This document shows, piece by piece, positions 1-4,455 of a DNA stretch of 5,162 nucleotides (positions are counted from its first letter, which is position 1; every line of letters begins with the position of its first letter). Source of the DNA: Synechococcales cyanobacterium PMM_0036 (lineage in GTDB: Bacteria; Cyanobacteriota; Cyanobacteriia; Elainellales; Elainellaceae); contig CASBQM010000427.1 in NCBI GenBank assembly GCA_949127645.1, forward strand, positions 1-5,162. The letters are read 5' to 3'. A model generated the notes under the pieces. It searched no databases, was not told the DNA's origin, and worked only from the letters and a program-made list of their open reading frames with translations. The position numbers and the translations under genes were made by a program.

Positions 1-351
1 ATTCTGAGCGGGGGTAGGCTCTGCAATCGGAGCCGCCGCTACAGCAACAGGTGCAGCCGCAGCGGGCACAGGTGCAGCCGCAGTCTGCTGTTGAGCCGTC
101 TCAATTTCAGCTTCGGTTTCTGCAACCAGGGCGATCGCTGATCCCACGGGTGCCGCCTCGCCAGCCGGAACCAAGATAGTGGCGAGATATCCTTCATAGA
201 AAGACTCTACATCCATATCTGCTTTATCAGATTCCACGATGACGACCGTTTCGCCTCGCTCAATTTTGTCTCCAGGTGATTTGACCCACGAAACAATTTT
301 GCCTTCAGTCATGGTGGAACTGAGGGCAGGCATGAAGACTTCGTTAATCAT
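1..351 (-). CDS. pdhC: Pyruvate dehydrogenase E2 (dihydrolipoamide acetyltransferase), N-terminal part, cut by window edge
   Basis: This is the E2 core subunit of the pyruvate dehydrogenase complex, which passes the acetyl group from E1 via lipoyl-lysine to CoA, giving acetyl-CoA in the cytoplasm. Only the first 117 codons are present; the reading frame is open to base 1. Residues 2-77 form a biotinyl/lipoyl domain: it begins INEVFMPALSSTMTEGKI and has the lipoylation motif ESDKADM with the acceptor lysine at residue 43. From about residue 88 the protein becomes an Ala/Pro/Val linker, typical of the flexible arm before the subunit-binding domain. The peripheral-subunit-binding and catalytic acyltransferase domains (HxxxDG motif) must lie outside the window. 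The ATG follows the stop of the YlqD-family gene by 4 bases, so the two are co-transcribed. The Synechocystis homologue is also called odhB. The N-terminal wording matches cyanobacterial pyruvate-type E2 rather than 2-oxoglutarate E2, but the substrate is inferred from family resemblance. Confidence 0.93.
   Translation of the reverse strand, partial: MINEVFMPALSSTMTEGKIVSWVKSPGDKIERGETVVIVESDKADMDVESFYEGYLATILVPAGEAAPVGSAIALVAETEAEIETAQQQTAAAPVPAAAAPVAVAAAPIAEPTPAQN
47..83. repeat. Direct repeat in the E2 linker (two 16-base copies, 21-base period)
   Basis: The 16-mer ACAGGTGCAGCCGCAG occurs at 47-62 and again at 68-83. The spacing of 21 bases is 7 codons, so the repeat keeps frame and encodes the Ala/Pro linker of E2 (reading AAAPVPAAAAPV on the minus strand). 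Such repeats are common in E2 linkers and can change the arm length by slippage. It is a coding repeat, not a mobile element. Confidence 0.7.
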
Positions 352-355
352 ATGG

Positions 356-805
356 CTACAGGTCTCCGCGAATTTCTACGATTTCACCGTCTTTTAATAA
401 GATTTCTACCTGCATTTTGTTGACCAGGTTATCCCCAGTTTCAACCCGGAAGAAGCTCTCGATTTGTCCCTGATAAACTTCTTGATCCATTTCCAGAAGC
501 TGAGCTTGCTGAAGCTGTTGCAAAGTCTGGTATCTTCTGTCTAAAATTTCGCTTTTCTTTTGATTAACCTGAGCTTCAATATTGCCAATTTGCTGCGCCA
601 CCATAGGATTGATGGACTCATGCCCCTGCCGACGGACATCGGCGATCGCCCGCTGCCCTTGCGTATCCAACTGCTCAATCTGACCATCAATTTGGTTGAT
701 TTGAGCTTGCAACTGCTGCTGCGTCTCCTCTTTCCAGCGAGGAGTGACGATCGCTTTTACATTAACGGCTCGTTTTAAGAGCAAATTAGATTTAGAGGCT
801 TCCAT
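356..805 (-). CDS. YlqD-family coiled-coil protein
   Basis: A 149-residue protein that I assign to the YlqD family (named after the Bacillus subtilis gene), which has no established biochemical function. Residues 7-25 (NLLLKRAVNVKAIVTPRWK) are a conserved-looking basic N-terminal strand region. Residues 26-105 are very rich in Gln, Glu and Leu and read as two helices of a coiled coil broken at GHESINP (61-67). Residues 106-147 look beta-rich (IESFFRVETGDNLVNKMQVEILLKDGEIVEIRG) and carry the family's C-terminal signature. There is no signal peptide or membrane segment, so it is probably cytoplasmic. I chose the ATG at 805; an in-frame TTG at 847 would add 14 residues (a Pro/Asn-rich stretch unlike the family), and neither start has a clear Shine-Dalgarno. 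The stop is 4 bases from the E2 start, implying one operon. A structural or scaffolding role is only a guess from the coiled coil. Confidence 0.88.
   Translation of the reverse strand: MEASKSNLLLKRAVNVKAIVTPRWKEETQQQLQAQINQIDGQIEQLDTQGQRAIADVRRQGHESINPMVAQQIGNIEAQVNQKKSEILDRRYQTLQQLQQAQLLEMDQEVYQGQIESFFRVETGDNLVNKMQVEILLKDGEIVEIRGDL
364..367 (-). promoter_or_regulatory. Possible ribosome binding site of E2 inside the end of the YlqD-family gene
   Basis: On the minus strand GGAG lies 12 bases before the E2 ATG, overlapping the last codons of the upstream gene. The spacing is longer than the best range, so translational coupling to the upstream gene may contribute as much as this site. Confidence 0.35.
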
Positions 806-1014
806 GAACACGGGTGGGGAATTAGAGTTGGGTAAGAACGTATGCAATTGAGCTGCACTCTGCCTGATGAGCGCCTAGTCCATGCTAACCGTACATTAGG
901 CACTTTACAGCGAAAAATTTGCAGCTTGAATCAGGACAAGACGCAGCAATTCTGGAGGCGATGGGTCATCGCTCGATAGGGACATACACCCTACTTCCCG
1001 CGCCACGTCATGCC
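806..1014. other. Intergenic gap between aas and the YlqD-family gene
   Basis: This 209-base gap separates two minus-strand genes. It holds no ORF of note. The only hairpin I see is weak (TAGGG at 977-981 with CCCTA at 989-993, 7-base loop, no following T run on the minus strand), so it is a poor terminator. No convincing -35/-10 pair was found reading leftward, so it remains open whether the downstream pair has its own promoter or depends on read-through from aas. Confidence 0.5.
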
Positions 1015-3012
1015 CTATGCAAACATTTCATTAATCATACTGCGATACCGCTCTGTTACTACAACACGGCGGATCTTAAGGGTCTGAGTTAATGTGCCAT
1101 TTTCCAGGGTAAACGGCTCAGCCAGCAGCCGGAAAAGATTAACGCGATCGTCTGCTCGATAGCCCGGACGGTTCTTTACTTCACGCGTCAGCTCTTGCCG
1201 ATACAGCTCCTGAATGGGCTTGCTGTCAAGGGTGATTACACTATAATCATCCTTGCCCACATTTTTGCCTACATTGTTGCCCACATCGCTCTCGATCGCA
1301 GCGCCGACCTCCTCATCAGGCAAGCGCAACGTTAAATTCTGAGCCGCCGCCCACTGCTTCAACGCTTCCCGATTGGGGACAATTAGTGCGCCCAGAGTCT
1401 TCTGGTCTTGACCTACCAACATAATCTGGTCGATGTAGGGACTGCGCAGACAGGCATTCTCGATCGGCTGCGGCTCAATGTTTTCTCCGTTAGTCAAAAC
1501 GATCGTATCTTTGGCGCGTCCGGTAATAATCAAATCATGGGCAGTCGTCACCATGCCCAGATCGCCCGAATCGAACCAGCCCTGCGGGTCGATCGCCTTT
1601 TGGGTCGCCTCTGGATTATTGAAGTAGCCCTGCATTACCTGAGAGCCGCGAATCAGCACTAGCCCTTGCTGACCGATCGCCAAAGGCTGACGCGACTCCG
1701 GGTCAACAATTTGGATTTCGGCATCGCCAAACGGCTGTCCGTCTGCTCCACGCAAGTTGCGCGACGGTCGGCGAACGTTGGTAATGGGCGAAGTTTCGGT
1801 CAAACCGTAGCCGCCCAAAAGCTGCACATCGACGATTTCAAAAAAGTCTTCCAGGTAGTCGGCGATCGATCCCCCGCCGCTAACCAGATACTTAATCGCG
1901 CCGCCCATACCCTCTCGCACCTGCTGATACACTAGCTTTTTGCCCAGGAGATGAAACGGCAGTAGCGCAGTGGTCTGTAGGCTAGCCAGCGATCGCTCTA
2001 AAGGCGACGGATTGAGCTTCTTCAAATCTAGCCCTTGAGCAACACGACGCGCCTCAATGTAGCGCTGACTCTGCTGAAACAAGAAACTAATCAGCTTTTG
2101 CTTATTAGCAGACTGCTCCCGAAACTGCTTCTGGATGCCGTCATAAATGGACTCCCACAGACGCGGCACGGCAACCATATAGTGCGGTCGATATTTTTTC
2201 AAGTCGCTTTTAACATGGCGGATATTGGTATAAGTCTGGGTGCAGCCGTAGGAAAAAATAATGTTTTCAAACGATCGCTCGTAGCTATGCCAGATCGGTA
2301 AGATACTGAGAACCCGCTCCCCAGGCTGGAGAATCAAAACCTCAGGAACGGCGATCACCTGTGCCAAAAGATTTCCATGGCTTAGCATCACGCCTTTGGG
2401 CATTCCTGAAGTGCCAGAGGTATACATCAGCGTCGCCAGGGTATCGCGGGTTTGAGAAACAGGCTGAAGCGCCACCTCCTTACCTAGCTCAATTACCTCA
2501 GAAAACTTGAGGACTTTCAGCGATTCCTCTGGGGCATCTTCTTCGGAGAGTAACACCACGAATTGCAGCGGCAGACCTTCTAGACCCGATCGCAGTTTTT
2601 TAAACGCCGCCAGATTTTCGATGATTAGGGCGATCGCCCCACTATCCCGCAAAATAAACAGCAGCTCTTCAGTATCCGCCTGGGCGCTCCGCACTACGTC
2701 AACCGCACCCGATCGCATAATGCCCTGGTCAGCAATCAGCCAGCGCGGGCTGTTGTCAGCAATGAGACCAATGCGAGGCGGCAGCGCTTCAGACGGTTCT
2801 ACCAAAATACCTAACGCCTGCAAGCCCCCTGCAAACTGCTGAAATTGCTCATGCAGTTCTCCATAGGTAAACTTTACCTCTGGCTTGGCGTGGGGATCGT
2901 GAACCGCAGTCACCGAGGCAAAAGCCTGAGTGGCGATCGCCCACATCTCTGGCATTGATTGCACTGAGCTATAGTCGGGTGAGGTGCCAGGAAGTGAGGC
3001 GGATGGGTTCAT
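1015..3012 (-). CDS. aas: Long-chain acyl-[acyl carrier protein] synthetase / fatty acid-CoA ligase (AMP-forming)
   Basis: An adenylate-forming enzyme that activates free fatty acids with ATP and, in cyanobacteria, joins them to ACP (Synechocystis slr1609 type), recycling fatty acids released from membrane lipids; loss in model strains leads to fatty acid excretion. At 665 residues it is full length for this family. Visible motifs: the ATP-phosphate loop YTSGTSGMPKG at 197-207, the A5 motif YGLTETSP at 402-409, the ATP-ribose motif GWFDSGDLG at 478-486, the hinge/linker GRAKDTIVLTNGENIEPQPIE at 498-518, and near the C-terminus LTQTLKIRR with the presumed adenylation lysine at 646. No signal peptide is seen; the enzyme is probably peripherally membrane-associated. 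A Val-Gly-Asn/Lys microrepeat interrupts the C-terminal domain at 577-588. The start is supported by AGGAG 7 bases upstream. It is divergent from the DUF427 gene. ACP versus CoA as acceptor is inferred from the cyanobacterial subfamily, not from a residue I can point to. Confidence 0.95.
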   Translation of the reverse strand: MNPSASLPGTSPDYSSVQSMPEMWAIATQAFASVTAVHDPHAKPEVKFTYGELHEQFQQFAGGLQALGILVEPSEALPPRIGLIADNSPRWLIADQGIMRSGAVDVVRSAQADTEELLFILRDSGAIALIIENLAAFKKLRSGLEGLPLQFVVLLSEEDAPEESLKVLKFSEVIELGKEVALQPVSQTRDTLATLMYTSGTSGMPKGVMLSHGNLLAQVIAVPEVLILQPGERVLSILPIWHSYERSFENIIFSYGCTQTYTNIRHVKSDLKKYRPHYMVAVPRLWESIYDGIQKQFREQSANKQKLISFLFQQSQRYIEARRVAQGLDLKKLNPSPLERSLASLQTTALLPFHLLGKKLVYQQVREGMGGAIKYLVSGGGSIADYLEDFFEIVDVQLLGGYGLTETSPITNVRRPSRNLRGADGQPFGDAEIQIVDPESRQPLAIGQQGLVLIRGSQVMQGYFNNPEATQKAIDPQGWFDSGDLGMVTTAHDLIITGRAKDTIVLTNGENIEPQPIENACLRSPYIDQIMLVGQDQKTLGALIVPNREALKQWAAAQNLTLRLPDEEVGAAIESDVGNNVGKNVGKDDYSVITLDSKPIQELYRQELTREVKNRPGYRADDRVNLFRLLAEPFTLENGTLTQTLKIRRVVVTERYRSMINEMFA
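1249..1284. repeat. Three 12-base tandem units inside aas
   Basis: Three imperfect 12-base units in a row (1249-1260, 1261-1272, 1273-1284) encode VGNN-VGKN-VGKD at residues 577-588 of Aas. The units differ by a few bases each, as expected of an old slippage expansion. Related cyanobacterial enzymes, as I recall them, have a short variable loop here, so this is probably a surface loop extension that leaves the catalytic motifs intact. Confidence 0.75.
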
Positions 3013-3018
3013 TGGATC

Positions 3019-3024
3019 TCTCCT
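3019..3024 (-). promoter_or_regulatory. Ribosome binding site of aas
   Basis: The minus strand reads AGGAGA followed by GATCCA and then the ATG at 3012, so the AGGAG core is 7 bases from the start. This is a near-perfect Shine-Dalgarno at good spacing and fixes the chosen start codon. Confidence 0.75.
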
Positions 3025-3050
3025 GCGGCGACTGTGTTGTGTGGCTGTAT

Positions 3051-3086
3051 TGTGCAGCTATGATTCGGTAAATCCTCTTCTGCACA
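3051..3086. repeat. Inverted repeat upstream of aas (possible operator)
   Basis: TGTGCAG at 3051-3057 and its exact reverse complement CTGCACA at 3080-3086 are separated by 22 bases, with centres 29 bases apart. It lies 39 bases upstream of the aas start, where the promoter or leader would be. It could be a pair of half-sites for a dimeric regulator or a loose stem, or chance: 7-base arms at this spacing are not rare. Confidence 0.3.
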
Positions 3087-3099
3087 GTTTGGCACTGGA

Positions 3100-3127
3100 T
3101 TGAAGGATTGGAACGGAATGTTATAAA
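3100..3127 (+). promoter_or_regulatory. Candidate promoter of the DUF427 gene
   Basis: TTGAAG at 3100-3105 (4 of 6 to the sigma-70 -35 consensus) and TATAAA at 3122-3127 (5 of 6 to the -10) are separated by 16 bases. Transcription would begin near 3134 and leave a leader of about 100 bases before the ATG at 3234. A second AT-rich hexamer, TAAAAT at 3151-3156, lacks a matching -35. No experimental support can be read from the sequence. Confidence 0.4.
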
Positions 3128-3220
3128 AATAAGCTTCTCCACTCACGCCCTAAAATAAAGAGTTAAGGGGGCAGAGTTTCATCTGTCAGCCTGTCAAATC
3201 TAGCTCGTCAGAAATAACCC

Positions 3221-3224
3221 GGAG
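3221..3224 (+). promoter_or_regulatory. Ribosome binding site of the DUF427 gene
   Basis: GGAG lies 9 bases before the ATG at 3234, an acceptable Shine-Dalgarno spacing, and supports that start codon. Confidence 0.6.
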
Positions 3225-3233
3225 AATTGATTT

Positions 3234-3518
3234 ATGACTAAGGCAGTTTGGAATGGCGCAGTGTTAGCCGAAAGCGATCAATGCGAAGTGGTAGAAAATA
3301 ACTATTATTTCCCGCCCAGCGCCATCAAGTCTGAATATTTTAAGCCCAGCACTACACACACAACTTGTCCCTGGAAGGGCATTGCCAGCTATTACACGAT
3401 CGCAGTGGATGGCAAAGAAAATGCAGATGCAGCCTGGTACTATCCTCAACCCAAGGATGCGGCAAAAAATATTGAGGGCTATGTTGCCTTCTGGCGTGGT
3501 GTCAAGGTCGAAGCCTGA
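3234..3518 (+). CDS. DUF427 domain-containing protein
   Basis: A compact 94-residue protein that is essentially one DUF427 domain from end to end; this is a normal length for single-domain members. Recognisable family features are WNG near the N-terminus (6-8), NYYFPP (23-28), the central TTHTTCPWKG (40-49) with His42 and Cys45, ASYY (51-54), and the C-terminal stretch AAWYYPQPKDAAKNI (66-80) followed by GYVAFWRGV (82-90). The family is widespread in bacteria and some fungi, and I know of no settled biochemical role. The sequence is rich in Trp and Tyr and has no signal peptide or membrane segment, so a small cytoplasmic protein is expected. It is transcribed away from aas and followed by a REP-like hairpin, so it is probably a single-gene transcript. 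The family assignment is firm; the function is unknown. Confidence 0.93.
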   Translation: MTKAVWNGAVLAESDQCEVVENNYYFPPSAIKSEYFKPSTTHTTCPWKGIASYYTIAVDGKENADAAWYYPQPKDAAKNIEGYVAFWRGVKVEA

Positions 3519-3533
3519 ATGATTTAGGTTTTA

Positions 3534-3575
3534 AGCTCCTCTCCCGCTCTGGGAGAGGGGTTGGGGTGAGGGCAG
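3534..3575. repeat. REP-like intergenic palindrome with GGGGTGAGGG tail
   Basis: CCTCTCCC at 3538-3545 pairs exactly with GGGAGAGG at 3551-3558 over a GCTCT loop, and the stem can extend to about 12 pairs (3534-3562) with G-T wobbles. It is followed by GGGGTGAGGG (3563-3572), a tail I recognise from short dispersed palindromes found between genes in many bacteria, including cyanobacteria. It begins about 16 bases past the DUF427 stop and may protect the 3' end of that mRNA or stall polymerase. The lack of a T run argues against a classical intrinsic terminator. Confidence 0.65.
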
Positions 3576-3618
3576 TTTACACCGACGTTAATTAATCAGG
3601 ATTGCCCACTGCTATCTG

Positions 3619-3646
3619 AAGGTGAATTAACCAAAGGTGAATTAAC
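3619..3646. repeat. Pair of 13-base direct repeats, 15-base period
   Basis: AAGGTGAATTAAC occurs exactly at 3619-3631 and 3634-3646. Its AATTAAC end also appears inverted upstream as GTTAATT at 3587-3593. The spacing of 15 bases is one and a half helix turns. It might be a regulator-binding cluster or a simple local duplication. Confidence 0.6.
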
Positions 3647-3764
3647 TAGATTTTGGGCACACTAAAGGCATCAAGCCCGTCTCGAAATTAAGTGTTGAGC
3701 CGTAGCATTGAGTGCAGACTTGGCAAGTTGAGACTAAAGAAGTGCTAACATAAAGCGTTTGTCA

Positions 3765-3782
3765 AGCCTACGTCTCTAGGCT
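3765..3782 (+). other. Small hairpin in the presumed leader of the DUF3038 gene
   Basis: AGCCTA (3765-3770) pairs with TAGGCT (3777-3782) across a 6-base loop, 64 bases before the start codon. The stem is short and no T run follows, so it is not a terminator; it may be a leader structure or chance. Confidence 0.3.
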
Positions 3783-3846
3783 CAGTTCAGCCAAAGTTCT
3801 GTTCCGTTGGTTTTCTCCAGCAGATCTTCTTCAGCATCTCTGCGAA

Positions 3847-4455
3847 ATGCAAGTAATTATCAGCAGTCCGCCCCCACAGCAAATGGCAGTTCCTCTCGAT
3901 TCTCTCCTTGACCCCAACGTGCCTGATGGAGTTTGTCCACGTCGCGCTCGGCAGCAGATTGACCTTACTCTTTTGGCGATCGAAGCCCTAGACTTAGGCG
4001 GCTCCGAGGCGATTTTGTGGTCATCCAGAGAGTTGGAATTGCAGGATATTATCAAAAATCGAGTGGTCGCTTGGAAACTTCGAGCCACGAACCCGATGCG
4101 GCGCAATAGCCAGCGTCAGCCTTTGAGCCTGACTGAGGCAAAGGCGCTCGTCATGATTATTTGCCATCTGGCAGAGCAGTTGGCAACGGTGGTTCGGCAG
4201 TTGCTTCTCGCCTACGAGCAGTTGACCGAAAAGCAGCTCAGCCTAGATCATTCGCCTCGGTTAGCCAACTATCTAGAGCGGTTTCGGGCACATTTTCGAT
4301 CGCGCATGAATCCGAAGCGATCGACCGTGATAACTTACGACGACGAAAAGCTAAATCAGCTTGCGCTCAATTTGCTTAGCCAGCTCCTGTTTTACACGGG
4401 CACGGCTGGCACTCAGCGTCTTTGGAACAGCCTGTTTGATGGAGAAGTAGCATGA
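3847..4455 (+). CDS. DUF3038 domain-containing protein (cyanobacterial, unknown function)
   Basis: A 202-residue protein that I recognise as the cyanobacterial DUF3038 family, for which no function is established to my knowledge. Conserved-looking blocks are IDLTLLAIEALDLGGSEAI (38-56), an amphipathic segment ending in VVAWKLRATNPMRR (73-86), LSLTEAKALVMIICHLAEQL (93-112), YLERFRAHFRSRM (142-154) and the C-terminal LLFYTGTAGTQRLWNSLFDG (180-199). The first 30 residues are Pro-rich and poorly conserved in character, so the exact start is uncertain: the ATG at 3847 has no Shine-Dalgarno, and Met13 (3883) is an alternative without one either. The body looks almost wholly alpha-helical and has no signal peptide or clear membrane span, so it is probably soluble. 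Its TGA overlaps the ATG of the DUF4335 gene (ATGA), and the two families are neighbours in other cyanobacteria as I recall, suggesting they work together. Confidence 0.87.
   Translation: MQVIISSPPPQQMAVPLDSLLDPNVPDGVCPRRARQQIDLTLLAIEALDLGGSEAILWSSRELELQDIIKNRVVAWKLRATNPMRRNSQRQPLSLTEAKALVMIICHLAEQLATVVRQLLLAYEQLTEKQLSLDHSPRLANYLERFRAHFRSRMNPKRSTVITYDDEKLNQLALNLLSQLLFYTGTAGTQRLWNSLFDGEVA
4441..4444 (+). promoter_or_regulatory. Ribosome binding site of the DUF4335 gene
   Basis: GGAG lies inside the last codons of the DUF3038 gene, 7 bases before the ATG at 4452. With the 4-base ATGA overlap it indicates coupled translation and sets the start of the second gene. Confidence 0.7.

Larger units (their letters stand above)
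3519..3846. other. 328-base gene-free region between DUF427 and DUF3038 genes
   Basis: No credible ORF or recognised RNA gene lies here. It contains, in order, a REP-like hairpin (3534-3562), a GTTAATTAA site (3587-3595), a pair of 13-base direct repeats (3619-3631 and 3634-3646), and a 6-bp hairpin (3765-3782) in the presumed leader of the next gene. A promoter for the downstream pair must lie here, but the best match I find (TTGAGA at 3728-3733 with a poor -10 near 3749) is weak. The ATG at 3847 has no Shine-Dalgarno before it. Confidence 0.6.

Noticed and set aside
560..778. Plus-strand ORF antisense to the YlqD-family gene
   Set aside because: It mirrors the coiled-coil coding sequence, resembles no family, and has no ribosome binding site.
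806..847. TTG start at 847 giving a 163-residue YlqD-family protein
   Set aside because: The extra 14 residues are Pro/Asn/Ser-rich and do not resemble the family N-terminus, while the ATG at 805 places LLLKRAVNVKAIVTPRWK where family members have it.
977..993. Terminator hairpin between aas and the YlqD-family gene
   Set aside because: Only 5 pairs with a 7-base loop and no T run in the direction of transcription.
1408..2842. Four plus-strand ORFs of 84-111 residues inside aas
   Set aside because: All are antisense to well-defined catalytic motifs of Aas, and their translations have no recognisable domain.
3264..3449. Minus-strand ORF antisense to the DUF427 gene
   Set aside because: It is fully contained in a confident gene on the other strand and shows no family features.
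3534..3562. Intrinsic terminator for the DUF427 gene
   Set aside because: The stem is strong but is followed by a G-rich tail rather than a T run, so it was recorded as a REP-like element instead.
3728..3754. Promoter for the DUF3038 gene (TTGAGA with CATAAA)
   Set aside because: The -35 is good, but the -10 matches only 4 of 6 at a short 15-base spacing, which is too weak to list as a feature.
3831..4106. Minus-strand 91-residue ORF over the start of the DUF3038 gene
   Set aside because: Arg/Ser/Cys-rich translation typical of an antisense shadow; the plus-strand frame has conserved blocks and a coupled partner.
4161..4379. Plus-strand 72-residue ORF in another frame of the DUF3038 gene
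   Set aside because: It is an out-of-frame shadow with low-complexity Arg/Ser/Ala content.
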